Of a stretch of 64,000 bases of DNA, positions 23,502 through 35,984 are shown piece after piece. This stretch comes from Ignelater luminosus (taxonomy: Eukaryota; Arthropoda; Insecta; Coleoptera; Elateridae). A model generated the notes under the pieces. That model saw nothing but the letters and a program-made list of their open reading frames with translations. It made no database searches and was not told where the DNA came from. The stretch spans positions 49,825-113,824 of the forward strand of contig VTPC01004874.1 in the NCBI GenBank assembly GCA_011009095.1, read 5' to 3'. A program made the position numbers and the translations under genes. Within the stretch, counting starts at the first letter, position 1, and each line of letters starts with the position of its first letter.

Positions 23502-24486
23502 ACTAGAACTTTAATGTAAACTAATAATTTAATCTTTTTTATAGTGAATTTTCATTAACAACATTTATTTTAGTTATTAAATTATAAAATCACATCAAAA
23601 CGCCGTAACAAGTTAGAAATTTGTGATACTTTGTTTTTTTTGTAAATAGCCTTAGTGACTACAGGCAACAGCCAAAGAACGCTTTGGTATTTGTATTTTC
23701 ATTAGGTTTTGTTCTAAAATAATTTGCAACAAGATGTTGTTTACGTTCTAATAATTTTATGAAAACTAATACTATAATTACAATTATTACTATTAGTGCA
23801 GATAAGATCATCCAATAAAAAAAATGTGAAGCATCAACAACCTTCGGAATTATATTATCTAATTTACCTATTAATTTCCTTGATGCTTAGATCGTCTGAA
23901 TCCAAATCAATTTCAACCTCGGGAATTTGTTTTTTTTTACAATACCGTAATATCAGGTAAATCCCACACCGTGTCATATAAAGTCTGTCTTAAAGATACA
24001 TGTTCAGTGCCATTAATTACAGTTTTACAATTTGAAAAATACAGTATACTTTGTTGCGTTGAATTCTAATGAAGCGTTTAGTTTTACATTGAACTTCTAT
24101 CAATTGTTCGTCATAGTCATTAAATACATATTCAACGAAATTTCGTTCTTCGTGAAGGACGTGATAACCACAAGCACTACGATTTGCTTAGCACTTAGCA
24201 CATTCATTACGCAGTTGATATTCAACTATTATTTTAATGGTAATTATTATTATATTTATTAAATTTGGTTCTGTTTATACCTGTGTTTGTTTCCTCTTTA
24301 CAACATTAATATTTTAATAAAGTGTATTCAACAATAAACCAAAATTAAAATTTTTTCTTTAATTTTAAGAATATTGCAAAGTCTTAATAATACTTAGTAA
24401 GTAGTAATAATAATAATAACAAAATACAATTAAGCAAATATCGAATTATGTAAAGACAACACAAGAGGTAACACGATTCGCATATT
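23502..24486. other. no supported gene
   Basis: AT-rich. Open frame 24032-24262 (76 codons) has hydrophobic runs but no recognised motif. Low-complexity aataataataa at 24405-24420. Confidence 0.35.
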
Positions 24487-24795
24487 TCGATTAACACTAG
24501 TGATAAATATTTAACATTTATTGTTTACCTGATAATTTTAAGACAAAAATAAAGAATTGCAGATAAAAATACGGTAGCAGTATGTTAGCGTTTAGGAATT
24601 AAAGAAAAACTTATCGTTGAAGAAGATTGAGGCAGTTTAGATATAAGGAATAGTCTCTAGGTTACCTTACGATGCTGAAATCATGTAATAAACTCAAATT
24701 TCAAGACAGTCTTAGACACAACGTATACACAGAGTGTTTTCTAAGTCTACGGCACAACTTCAAATTCACATTCTGTGGTTAAAAATTGTAACGGG
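24487..24795 (-). repeat. dispersed repeat, copy B (inverse of 5815-6150)
   Basis: Same element as copy A in opposite orientation, as judged by matching blocks along the whole length. The gtgtttt-ctaagtctacggcacaac block at 24732 corresponds to gttgtgccgtggacttagga at 5856. It borders the T-poor island on its right. Confidence 0.8.
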
Positions 24796-24908
24796 AAAAA
24801 GTCGAAAAAGAGGCCTAATTCCCGTATAAACCAGAAATCGGATGAGTATCCAAAATTTTGAAATGACATTACACCTCCTCTACCAAAAGGGCGTTTCTTT
24901 CAGAAACT

Positions 24909-24932
24909 GCCTTAGGCTAGAAAGCCTAAGGC
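24909..24932. repeat. perfect 10-bp-stem hairpin
   Basis: GCCTTAGGCT, loop agaa, AGCCTAAGGC. It stands at the left margin of the T-poor island. Helitron 3' ends carry such hairpins, but no CTRR end follows at the right distance. Confidence 0.85.
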
Positions 24933-24934
24933 GA

Positions 24935-26707
24935 AAATGACTCTATAGTTCCAAACAAAGAAAACCAAAAGAAAATGTTACTAAACCAAAACGAAACTCA
25001 AGTGTTACCACAACCAGTCCTAAATCGAGATCAAAACGCAAGCACAAACGAAAACAAAACGAGGACTTCTCCCTAAAAAAACCAAGTAAAAAAACCAAAA
25101 AGCAAAAACGAAAACCAAAAGCGTGAACAAAAACAAAACTAAAGCTCCTCTGGAAGGACCAAACGAAAAATCACCAAACTAAAATCTCAAAAACCGGACA
25201 ATCACAAAAAGCTTCAGTCAAAACCGAACATACACAAAAACCCAGACTAAGCCTACTACAAAACAAAAGCAGTCGTGATAGCGACTCACTACAAACATTG
25301 GCGGGACAATAACGATTCAGCACAAAAGAAGTTCGTACTAAACCGAGTTAATTATTATGGGCCACCACGGCCAGAAGGGTCTAAAACCCAAACGATCACG
25401 AAGATCACGGTCACGGTACTCCAGCCAATGCTGAACGGGACAAACTCCTACGCGAAACAAATGACACCCAAAAATCCTTCCAAGAGAAACCAAAACACTA
25501 AAAGCAAAAACCTAAACTGAAAATAAACAAAACAATACAAAAAAAGGTAAATTAAAAAAAGTAACGATTTAGTAAAAACCCAAAAAAGGGAGAAGAAAAA
25601 ATTTTGTACTAGGCCAGGCTAGTTATCGGCCGCCCTGACCTACACCCTAGCTCCACTACGGGATCAAGGAACAATTAAGGAGTTGATAACCCGCATGGGG
25701 TTAAAATCACAAGACCGGCAAAGATGCTGGTGAAGCCAGGCCTTTCCGGGGGACGCTACACTAAAATCAGTCATAGTTATCAAACGGAGGCCGGGAAAGG
25801 CAACCCATCGGGTTACCCTAACCCAACAACCTCAACGCAGAACGAGGCGTGACCCATCCAATGAGAGTCACCTTCCGACAACTAACCACAAAACATCAAA
25901 AAACAAACATACCCTCCCACGATCAGGCTCAGGAGCCCTTTCGCACGTGGGGTAGAGCCCATCTGAGAAAAGAGCGGGATCAACCATCCCACAGTTAATC
26001 CTCTAACAAGGGCGGCAAAACAATCTTCCCAGACGCTACCAAACTGAAAGGACAGAACTTTTCACCCTAGCGAAGAAAAGAAAATACAGGGATAAAAGGG
26101 GAGGGGGGGGAAAAAGAAGAAACAACGTCAACAACGGGCTTCCACAGGCGCTTAAATGATGTTAGTGCCTAGAAACGTCGATACCATACAACCGATGCCA
26201 TTCTGAAGGTCTTCGACCAACCTACCAAACGATACTTGAGAACGCACATCAAGAGAGAAACAATAGCGGGAGTTAAAGAAGAGTAAAAGACTTAACTAGA
26301 AAGAAAAGAAGCGCCACAATCGGTAATGTCATAATCGATATTCACAACAAAGTATTGACTTCACTTAAGAGTACACCCTACACAAAGATATTACCCACCA
26401 ACCTGCCCAAAATGTATTAAAAGGAAGAAAAACAGGATTCAAAGAACCCGAAGAGCAAGGATTGAAACAACTCCCTAATTATCCTTAGGAGCAAAGATGG
26501 AAAAGTTCCAGGATAGCCCACCAAGGCGCTAAACAAACCAACCCGAAAAGACAAAATCTATTAGTACGCTAGAGTCGGTGGTTCAACAACAATACTAAAG
26601 CAAAGTCGATTAACTCACATGCAACAAGCACTTCCTCTGAAGAAGGCATTCAACGAATCACGAGATCATCGCATCATGGGATTCCCACAACTAAGAAAGC
26701 CAATCAC
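24935..26707. other. A-rich, T-poor strand-asymmetric island, left part
   Basis: The plus strand is dominated by A, with C next and T scarce (for example 25021-25260), unlike the balanced A/T of the rest of the window. A GC-richer core at 25610-26060 includes a motif repeated at 26896. The only open frame of note, 25275-25520, is lysine/asparagine/threonine-rich and carries no motif. The island resumes after the hAT element at 27939. I do not recognise it; a decayed retroelement or a long noncoding transcript unit are options. Confidence 0.6.
25617..25698. repeat. 82-bp repeat, copy 1
   Basis: Starts GGCTAGTTATCGGCCGCC and ends AACCCGCATGG. It matches 26896-26977 at 78 of 82 bases in the same orientation; similarity stops abruptly at both ends. 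Confidence 0.93.
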
Positions 26708-26895
26708 TAGAGCTAGGACCCGTAAATAAATCTGTGTCACTAAAAATGAAATCATCTGACGGTCATATGATGTTACCTAAAATACCTAATTTGAGTTTTT
26801 TAAACCTAAAATCATTGATACTACCTAAAAGACCTAATATCGCGGAATCTAAGTTTTACAAACCTAAAATTATTAATGAAACCACCTAAGCAATA

Positions 26896-26977
26896 GGCTA
26901 GTTATCGGCCGCCATGACCTACACCCTAGCTCCACTACGAAATCAAGGGACAATTAAGGAGTTGATAACCCGCATGG
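26896..26977. repeat. 82-bp repeat, copy 2, inside the hAT element
   Basis: 78 of 82 bases identical to 25617-25698, direct orientation, with sharp borders. It lies between the left subterminal repeats and the coding relic of the hAT element, so it was acquired as an internal filler or insertion. Confidence 0.93.
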
Positions 26978-27804
26978 TTTGAGATCGCAACTTGCATCTG
27001 ACCTTAAAATCACTACTCTTTCACCGTTGTGTTGCTGGTACAGGTGACAGGCGTAGGTGATTGGGGGTGAAAATACGGAAATAACAACGAACGTACTTTG
27101 GAACGTAACCTTTTTTTATCATTAAGTGTTCGTCGCGTTCGTCACGTTGTTGTCTGCTAAAATTGTGAAAAGATGCCGAAATCTAAACGAATTTGTCTGA
27201 GAATCTGAAAGAATGGTTGGTAATCCAGACGTGCATTAAGAAATAAAGAATGGAAGTGAATTTGGTAAAGCATGCGGAAAAGCGAGTGAATGTTTAAATC
27301 AAGATTTAAATAGTACCCACATGGTATCTCCTCTACATTGGGTTTTTTTTTGTAGGTATATAAAGTATTTTGTATTTACTACTGTAAATAACAGCAGCCC
27401 GAGGAAAGGCAGCCCAAGATGCTTTAGAAACACTGGATTGTCTGTTGGAGAAAAATTCTGGTTATAAATTTATTAAAAATCTCAAGAAGCTGCTAAAAAG
27501 TGAACAGCCGGATGAGCCAGTAGATGTCGATTGGTCCATATATAGATTTATAATTACATCTGTAGAAGTGTAGCGCAGCTTTTCCTGGCTAAAGAATATT
27601 TTAACGGATAAAAGAAGTTGCTTTACACCCAAAAATTTAGAAATGTATTTTATATGTTATGCGTAATCAGAGCAAATAAAAGTTTTTACTAAAGTATGTG
27701 TATCAATAATATCTACTCATACTAATTATTTATTGTCAGATAACGCAAAACTAAATTAAATTTTTAATCTTTTTTAATGGTTCTATCCGTTTATATATAC
27801 ATAT

Positions 27805-27830
27805 AAATAAATAAATAAATAAATAAAAAA
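27805..27830. repeat. (AAAT)n microsatellite
   Basis: About six tandem AAAT units inside the 3' part of the hAT element. Confidence 0.95.
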
Positions 27831-27938
27831 GAATTTTATTTTACTTAATTTTAGCAACTATCGACATTTTTATTTTACCTATTTTAGGCACCTAAACTGT
27901 TTGCTTTTATAACCTAAAATCCTAGCTCTACCAATCAC

Positions 27939-28690
27939 ACATCAGTCACAACTCTGAACGATACGTCACTTCATGAACTCTAAAACTCATGAGATATTTA
28001 GACATTAGCAAAGATTAAGAGCAACTAGATAAATTTGATACAATAAAATATTCGTTATAATAATGAAAAAAAAAGTCAAATTAGGATTGGGCTATAAGTC
28101 CTAGACATGCTAGGTGTCTTTGAATTCTCCAAATTCATCTGACAATTCATACGTCGAAGGAGAAACCTTTAGTCAAATTAAAGAAAAAGGAAATGGACCT
28201 GCGTACTTAGGTACGAATTCCTTAAAGGACAAATGTCAACTTAAAATAATACGATACTATAATATCGAAAATAGACTTAAAGGTGACAAATCCTGAATAA
28301 CGGACACCTAAAGATCTCGAAACGTGAAATGTTCATCTAAAGAACTAGGTACGGCGACACCGCCAAAATCTGTCACTATGACAAAATACGAAAATCAGCA
28401 ACACTACAAAAGAAAAACTATAAAAACTACAAGATAAAAGAGACAAAAATCGGTAAGATAAAGTCGGCAAACAGCAAAGTCAAGCCCCAGCACACTGGAG
28501 ACCAAAATCTGTAAAAGCCTCAAAACAAAGTGACCAAGGATCTGAACGGTCAAGGAAAGAAAGGTCTAAATCAACTAAACAGCTAAATCTGCCAAACAAC
28601 AAAATCGGTCAACAGCCAAGTCGGCTAAAGCGACATCGGCCAACAACCAAATCAGCCCCGCATGTTGAGCACCAAAAAAATACAAGATTT
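27939..28690. other. A-rich, T-poor island, right part
   Basis: Same base bias as 24935-26707, resuming directly after the hAT target duplication. 28440-28680 shows loose periodic repeats such as gtcggcaaacagcaaagtc, gtcaacagccaagtcggct and acatcggccaacaacc. Open frame 28114-28296 has no motif. Confidence 0.6.
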
Positions 28691-28699
28691 TTCCAACAG

Positions 28700-29900
28700 C
28701 ACCTTTTAGAGCTACGCGCTTAAAATCTTCTTAAAAAGACTATTGCTTACTGTTTTTGCTTTTTCTAAATGGCAATTGCCTTTCTGTTCTCGGATCAAGC
28801 AGTTCTATTAAATAGTGATGTAGATAAAAATTAGTCAGTTTTCCAAACATCTTCGTTGCTAAACTTCTTCGTCTTTATAAATCTTTTGCTATGCGAATTC
28901 TAAAAGAGTCCAAAAAACGAAGAGACAGTACTGTTGTTCTGCAATATGCAATTGTCGTTGAACTTGATAATAATATTCATATTTGGTATTCAATACCATT
29001 TAACCATCCATGAACTTGCACCATTTCTTAACACTGGGTATAGCTTTTGCAGTCTTTAGGTGAATGGCTCTCCAGCTGAAGAAGAACATTTGATTTTCAC
29101 CATTCCATCGTCTTCAATCAAGCCATCTGGGCTGGCAGCTAAAGACGAAAATTCTTTATCGATGAGTAGCCCCCACTTTCGTATTATTACAGACATTTCT
29201 TTTTCAGTTGCTTGAACAGCCAGAGGTTCTCTGGTAGTATCGTAGTCAGTGTGAACGTTTCCTTTTAAAGAAGAATTCATCATTTGAGATACTGTTGCTC
29301 CTTTTGGTGTGATTTCTTGAAGTTTGTAAATTTGTCTAAGTTAAATGCAGTTAGGCGTTTTCGCCTTTCTAGAAAACATCTTGGAGATTCTCTTTGTAAT
29401 TATGTTGGTTTTTCTATTTCTACTCGATTGCTTTTCGCTAACTGATTGAAGAGTTCAGTTTTCTAATTTCTATTAACTCCGTACACATATAACTCTGGTA
29501 AGTATCGTTTCCTGTTGCTGCAATAGTTCTATAGTGGATATTATCTTCATCATCCACATTTGTCGTTATTTTTTACCTTTTTTGTTATTGCTGTAGTAAC
29601 ATTTTTCATTTTATTCTCTTCTCACGTTCATCTTTTTGTCTTTTGATAAAGTTTGTAGTAAAACATCCGAAATCGTTTACATCTCCATCGTGAAGGAGTG
29701 AATACTTTTCTGCTTCAACATCATAAGAAATGGTAGCTGCTTCGCATCGAGAAGTACTCGTATAAGGTCTTCTTCCACTACAATTAACACATTTCCCCAA
29801 TATAAATTTGGCTACAATAGAATTACATTGTTCAGCTGAGTTATTCGATGCACAATAAATGAAGCTCTTGCTATGATAATCCAACGAATTTATAGCACAT
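28700..29900 (-). pseudogene. YqaJ-type nuclease element (copy 2), degenerate
   Basis: Minus strand, N to C: NSAEQCNSIVAKFILGKCVN at 29838-29780 (the segment that precedes YqaJ in insect repetitive proteins), RKRYLPELYVYGVNRN near 29500, LFNQLAKSN, then TREPLAVQATEKEMSVIIRK at 29235-29180 and SPDGLIEDDGMVKIKC near 29130-29090, with the distal part reaching about 28740. The Glu of the ExK catalytic pair is Lys here, while copy 1 at 5430-5455 keeps Glu. Several stops and frameshifts. Biochemical role in the parent element is unknown to me; the fold is that of lambda-exonuclease-like nucleases. Confidence 0.72.
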
Positions 29901-30069
29901 GTTATGTTTTATCTGTTTAAGAGCTGCTTCAGTCTATCGGTCTCTGTATAACACAAATAATCTGTGCAGTTTGTATGTATTTCTATACAATGTTTGGCGT
30001 GTTTGATATATTCTTGGCCAGAAATTCCAATCATCTTATAATACTAATGATGATTTATTTGCATTTTTT

Positions 30070-33000
30070 TTTGGAAAATTTTGAGACGTGTGTTAGAAGA
30101 CTATGCTGGAAGTAATGTAAGTGATGAAGGACAATTAACTCAATTATTGCTTGCCATGCCCGGTAAATTCTCAACTGTCATTTCTGCTATTGAAACAATT
30201 ATTGCGAAAGATAAAACTGTAGATATAGAGTTTGCGAAAAATAGATTGTTATATGAAGAATCGAGGATGAAACAAGGCAAGTCCAAATGCAATACCGGCT
30301 CAAAGGTGGCATTCTTAACCTGCCACCACTGTGGAAGGCGAGGCCACATTCAATCAAAATTGAAAGCATGGAAATCACCACGATAGCAACAAGAAAAGTA
30401 CTCGTGAGGTTATTCAAATAACAGAACACGTGATAATAGTCACTCCATTTTTTCATCAAATCAGGGTAGATGGCCCTTAACATCAGAAAACGCACGTGTT
30501 GCAGAAGAAGGAGAAATTGCATTCTATTTTGATTTAAATGGGCATAAGGCCGTGAGTTGCCACACAATGTGGCAAAAAGGGAGCGTGCAATTAATGCATG
30601 GTAATCGTTTATTTGTAATTAATTACGTGTTGTATGTTCAAGATTTAAAATGTAATCTACTCAGAGTTAAGAAATTAGAATCTCGTGGATTACAAATAAC
30701 GTTTCAAAATGATTTTCTGCATATCTACAAGAATAAAGTACTGATAACTAAAACAGTTGGGAAATTTAGACTGTATGAGTTGCAATTTACTGTTCCTGAG
30801 TCCACTGCTGCAAGTAATGAAGCAAATTGGACATCATCCATAGAAGATAACGAGAAGCCCCTCTGGCATCGTCTACTTGGACACGCCAGCACCATCAAGC
30901 CTATGAACACATGCCGTGTGTGTATCAAGATAAAGATGAGTAAATAACCGCACCCAAGTACAAGACCTAGAACATTCGATGTCTTGGAAAAGATGCATGT
31001 ACATATACGTGGGAAAACAACCCAGCAGGCCTAAACGGTGAAAATTATTTTTTAAGTATTGTAGATGATTACTCAAAGTTTATGGTTGTGTGTCCAATTG
31101 AACGTAAAAGTGATGTACCAGACAAACTTATTGAGTTTAAGTGGAAATATGAAAATCAATTTCGGAAACGTATTAAAATATTAAGATCTGATAAGGAAAA
31201 AAAATTTGTTAATGATAGAATCAAAGAAATATTTAAAAATTGTTAAGTTGAATTTACTCCTGCATACACTTATGATTTAAATGGAGTTGCTGAACAAGCA
31301 AACAGAACCATAACAGAAATTGCAAGAGCAATGATGTTGGATACACACACAGAAAAGTATCTTTGGTCAGAAGCAGTCATGTATGCTGCTTATGTGGTCA
31401 ATCATTTAGCTAGCAGAGCTACTGATAGTGAAATACCTGTTGTAAAAATTGGTCAACCTATTGGCTATCACAAAATTAAGACATTTGGAGGGATGCCTGT
31501 GCTCTAAAAGAGCTTTAGAAACCGTTTTGATAGCAAAACTAAGAAAATGAAATTCATTGGATTATCTACTACGGGTTATCGGCTGTTTGATACAACAACC
31601 AAAGAAGATTTATGTTCGATCAAAAGCAAAATTTTTTAAAGACCGTGTAGTACTTCAGGATAAAATCAAGCTGTCACTAGATTATAAACTAGTTAAAGAA
31701 ACTTCACTTAAACCCTTGATACAAATTGATCAAAATGGAAGAAATAATGAAATTTCACAAACAGATAACACAGATTGTGAAGAATATGATAATCAGCCAA
31801 GGAAAATGAGAGAAATAAAACAACCAGAAAGATATCAAGATTATTATATGTATTTAACTGAAATTGAAAGATTAAATGGAAACAATGTCACAATGATGAG
31901 GCACTAAGACGCGGATGGAGGGAAGCCATCGAAGATGAAGTGAACAACATCCTGGAAAATCAAACCTGGGAGGTAAAGGAAGATAATGAACAGACATGAA
32001 CCGATGCCACTTGTAAGTTTTGTACTAAGATAAATCCGGAAGGACAAATGATTCCTAAAGCAAGACTTGTCCCATGAGGTTGCAAACAAAATATACAAGA
32101 AAAAATGTATGCTCACGTATCAACATCAACATCAATCAAAGCATTCCTATCCTCATGTGTACAACACTCAATGATCATTGAACAACTAAATATCAAAGCT
32201 AAACCTAAATAGCAAACCTAACTGAAGAGATATTTATGAAGATTCCAACAGACTTTCAAATAAAGGTCGACTGTGTAAATTAAATAAGGCCATTTATGGT
32301 TTGCGACAAGCATCACATGCTTGGTTGCTTGAATTCAAAGGATTTATGAATTCATTTGGCTTTGAGCAGGCAAAGATCGACTTATGTATATTTCAAGGAA
32401 TTGTAGTAGAAGAGTTAGTACATGTGATAAACTATGTCGATAATACCCTGTTAGCATCAATAAGCGAACCAGCAATTAATCACTTCAAAACAAAAATAAA
32501 AATAAATACAAAAAAAAAGAAATCAGAAGAATCAAACGGTTTGTTGAATTGGAAATAGAACAAGCTAGTGATTCCATATTATTATCGCAGCGACAACACA
32601 TCAGACATCTTCTAAATAAATCTGGAATGATTCGTGCTAAGCCCAGAAAAACCCTTATGGATTGTGGTACCAAACTAATTAATTTAGAGGATCATTATGC
32701 CGCTCCCAGTCAAATCCTACCAGGACCATTTCATTGCGATTAAGCACATTCTTCGTTACCTAAGTGGAACTATTAACTATGGCTTAATTTATTCTCGAGA
32801 TGATAATTACTCTCTGACTGGATATGCAAATGCATCGTGAGGAGATGATAAACAGGATAGAAAAAGCACATCTGGTTTTTGCTTACTAGTTTGTGCAAAC
32901 TTAATTCAGTGGAAGAACAGAAAGCAAATTGTCAAGCAGAGTACATATCCCTGGCTGTAGCTATCGAAAAAACGCGTGTCATAACATTTATTTATCAATT

Positions 33001-33265
33001 TCTGAATGTACAATTTTCCATTATAAATATATTTGGGGACAATCAAGCAGTTCTCAAGATAGCAACAAACCAGGAATCAAAACGTAGTAAGGCAATTGAT
33101 TTGAAATACTACTTTGTGAAAGAAGCAATCGAGAATGGTGACATTAAAGTTGAGTATGTTCCCACCGACCAAAATATTGCAGATATATTCACTAAGTCTC
33201 TTTGCATGATTAGCTTTCAAGAAAACAGAGACAAACTTGGATCAGTGAACGTAGTAGGTTTCGAA
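30070..33265 (+). pseudogene. Copia retrotransposon polyprotein, decayed but with all main domains
   Basis: Plus strand order: gag with zinc knuckle (CHHCGRRGHIQSK, 30330), pre-integrase zinc region (PLWHRLLGHA near 30860, then CRVCIKIK), integrase at about 31040-31500 (IVDDYSKFMVV, LRSDKEKKF, NGVAEQANRT giving the D-D-E), reverse transcriptase at 31905-32560 (WREAIEDEVNN, INKAIYGLRQASHAWLLEFK, INYVDNTLL where the family has YVDD) and RNase H at 32740-33240 (GDNQAVLKIATNQ, RSKAIDLKYYFVKEAI, VEYVPTDQNIADIFTKSL). At least five frameshifts or stops. The protease is not clear and LTRs were not found. The left end abuts the YqaJ element. Confidence 0.9.
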
Positions 33266-34448
33266 GGGGATTGTTGTATTATGCAAATTCTGTATTGTTA
33301 CTTTATTCTTTCTATAGTTACTTTGTTTAATTTGATATTTAAGTTGGCACTAATTATGTTTTTTCTATTATGAGTTTTGCATCTTTTATTTGACAGAAAG
33401 TTGTAATGTGTATTTGTTTTATCAGTCATAAAGTATTATAAAACAAGAGAAAGTTAATAAATTACAATATTACGGTTTGATATATATTTGTAAATAAATC
33501 ACAGCTCAGCTTTACCTACCCATGGAAAGTAATTCCCGCCGTTTTTCTATTATCAGCATTAGAACATTTGTACGCACTACACGTCACTATGATGTATCAG
33601 TAAGTATGGGCACGAAAAACACTTCACCTATTAATCAGTAAACTCGACTACTAAACACCGTGAACCAACGTCTCCCAAAAGATTCCTGAGCGGCTTCAAG
33701 CGAGGTGCACGAAATAATACAAGCACCGACTAACCATATCTTTACAGTGGTGAAATTTAGCTTCCCCACTAAAAGCAAATTCCAGTGCGCCAGTCCCAAA
33801 TCGCCATTCTCTAATTGTTGTTTTAATCAACCTCGACCTTCAGGTGCTTCTCATGTTGTTCTGGTGTTTTGTGTATACAGTTATTTAGTGATTTGATATT
33901 TATTCTTAGACTTTTTTTGTGTAGTTAGGTGATTTGAACTTTAACCTTGAATATCTATAAAAACTAAATGACTTAACATGTAATATAAATATTTAGAAAG
34001 GGTGAAACTGTAGTGCTTATTGTGGCTGCTCATCAAAGACAGGGGAAGGAAGATCTGTTTCTGTATCTCCAAAGGACCTTTTTTCTGTTAATTATTGAGA
34101 ATATTGTGGCATCTTGTTCAACATAATCCAATGACTTATAGAGCTGAACTTTACAAAAGTTTTGCTAGATAAAAGTGTGGACAAATTGCATAAAAACTAT
34201 AAGCTGTGTCAAAAACATTTTTAAGATCTATTTTTGAAGAGATGTTAACAAAAGTATGAAAATTCGTAGTCTTCTTAAAATCCATTTATCAGTTTATAAT
34301 TAGGTGAAGTAAATTATTGCAGTTATGTGAAATTTACAATTAATTTTTAAATGTAAAAAGAGAGTATAATAAATGAATATTTTATCATTTAGAATCAATG
34401 TTATTTGTTATGTGTTTATAAGACATAATGGAAATTAAATAAAAAAAT
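33266..34448. other. no supported gene
   Basis: Downstream of the Copia pol relic. The Copia 3' LTR should lie near 33300-33500 but no repeat partner is visible. Open frame 33705-33896 has no motif. Confidence 0.35.
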
Positions 34449-34615
34449 ACAGGATGTTCGACAATTGGTGGAACAACTTCCTGTAGCCATATTCCCCATA
34501 TAAAACCGAAACGAAAATGTTTATCGAGGAAAGTTTTTGGATGCATAATTGCTTCTCGAGAAAGCAATTTAAGAACTTTAAATCTGGCAACATACATACA
34601 AGCAATAATCATGAA
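34449..34615. mobile_element. DNA-transposon end fragment
   Basis: Starts ACAGGATGTTCGACAATTGG, a form of the ACAGGGTGTTCG terminal sequence common to insect Tc1/mariner-like and related elements. The body to 34610 is noncoding and no second end is seen. Confidence 0.45.
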
Positions 34616-35980
34616 GATCCAGTAACCAAACAGGTTATTAATGAATTAAAAATAATTTTGTTCATTCAGGCGTTGCGTTGTGGTGAAAAGTGAGGTCCAA
34701 TATAATATTGCCTGCTAGTGCTCCCAACCTAACCTTTAAAAATAACCTGACCTGATTTCTAGACGGTCTCCTACACTGTGGATTTTTGTGAGCCCACTGA
34801 TGCATATTATTGTCAGGATATATGCGAGTTTGATGATATAATTTGTCAGGAATATTTATAAATGTAATGATTCCAAAGCTAATCCACGGTTTCCGTTTTT
34901 TAAGTTTGCTTTTTATTGTTGTTTATTTGCAACTGAAGTTTATCTATAAATGATTCGATAGAATGACCAATGTTTTCCGACAATAATAAGTACAATCCCA
35001 ATTAATTAACAGTACATTTGTTCCTAAACTTTAATTGTGAGAGTGGATTGTCTATCCCTTCCCACTAGGCGCCCTTCTAGGGGTAGTTGTTTTTGTTGCT
35101 GGTTGGCAATAATAACAAATACTTAGTACATCATGTTAGTTTGCTAAATAAATGAATAAGTTGCTATTAAAAATATAAAACGTCGTAATGTTATAATGTA
35201 AAAACTTGTTCTGTATAATTTTTTGAAAATAGAATTTATTCAATTTTGAATGTCTCACTATGGTAGTACAAGTGTATTTAATGTTGAGTATAAGTGGTCT
35301 ATCATTGTACTTAGTGTTCACTGCGACATAATATTTGTAAGTTTTTAGTTAAGTTAAGAGAAGAGAATAGTAGTAGTTTTTAAGAGAGCTTTGAAAGAAA
35401 CTGTTGAAATGTAATAATTAAATGTCACACTCATAGTGAAACAAAATAAAATAAATTATTGTGAATAAAGCTATTAAAAACAGTTTTATTAATTTCATTA
35501 CACCTCTTGGTAAAACTATTCAAAGTAACATACATAAAATAAAACAAACAACATTGTTTCTATGTTTTTTACTATCTACTGACGTAATACGTTTTTCAGA
35601 ATTATCTAAAATTTCTGCACCATTATTTATAGTTTTTTATGGAATAGTCTACAGTTTAGGATCAAGATTTGTGATTTTCGAGTATGATATTGATGATGTA
35701 TAAATTCGTTGCGGCCATTTATTTTAACAAAGAAATGATCCAGACAGGATTTATCCCTGGTTTTATTAATATACGACTCAAACGTTTAAATAATTATTAG
35801 CGTTTTGTTTTTTTCATTCAAAATGTCTATGTTGATGTCTTCTACAATAACCTCACGTGGTTTCTTACAACACTAATTAACATGTTTAACAGGAAGGTAT
35901 CAGTATCATAGGAGGGTGGTTTATAAATTGTTGTTGTCCCAATATGGGAATAGATCAAATATTTTTTATTTGTTGGAAAT
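34616..35980. other. no supported gene
   Basis: Contains the 80-codon open frame 35461-35703, which starts with a GTG codon and shows one hydrophobic stretch but no motif. The rest is AT-rich with no visible structure. Confidence 0.35.
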
Positions 35981-35984
35981 TATC

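Larger units (their letters stand above)
26708..27930 (+). mobile_element. hAT transposon, internally deleted, with perfect target duplication
   Basis: Terminal repeats TAGAGCTAGGA (26708-26718) and TCCTAGCTCTA (27920-27930) are flanked on both sides by the 8-bp duplication CCAATCAC (26700-26707, 27931-27938). Motifs of the ACCTAAAA type recur in both subterminal regions (for example 26775, 26797, 26815, 27910), the usual transposase-binding pattern. Inside, an ATG at 27173 (MPKSKR) is followed by a short relic. The C-terminal dimerisation domain survives at about 27500-27660 (ITSVEV-RSFSWLKNILTDKR, with one stop). The zinc finger and catalytic core are missing. Confidence 0.92.

Noticed and set aside
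24032..24262. 76-codon plus-strand frame with a membrane-like profile
   Set aside because: AT-rich composition alone explains the Phe/Ile/Tyr content; no start context, splice sites or motif.
25617..25698. tRNA- or SINE-like origin of the 82-bp repeat
   Set aside because: No A/B-box pair or cloverleaf could be drawn by eye and there is no A-rich tail at either copy.
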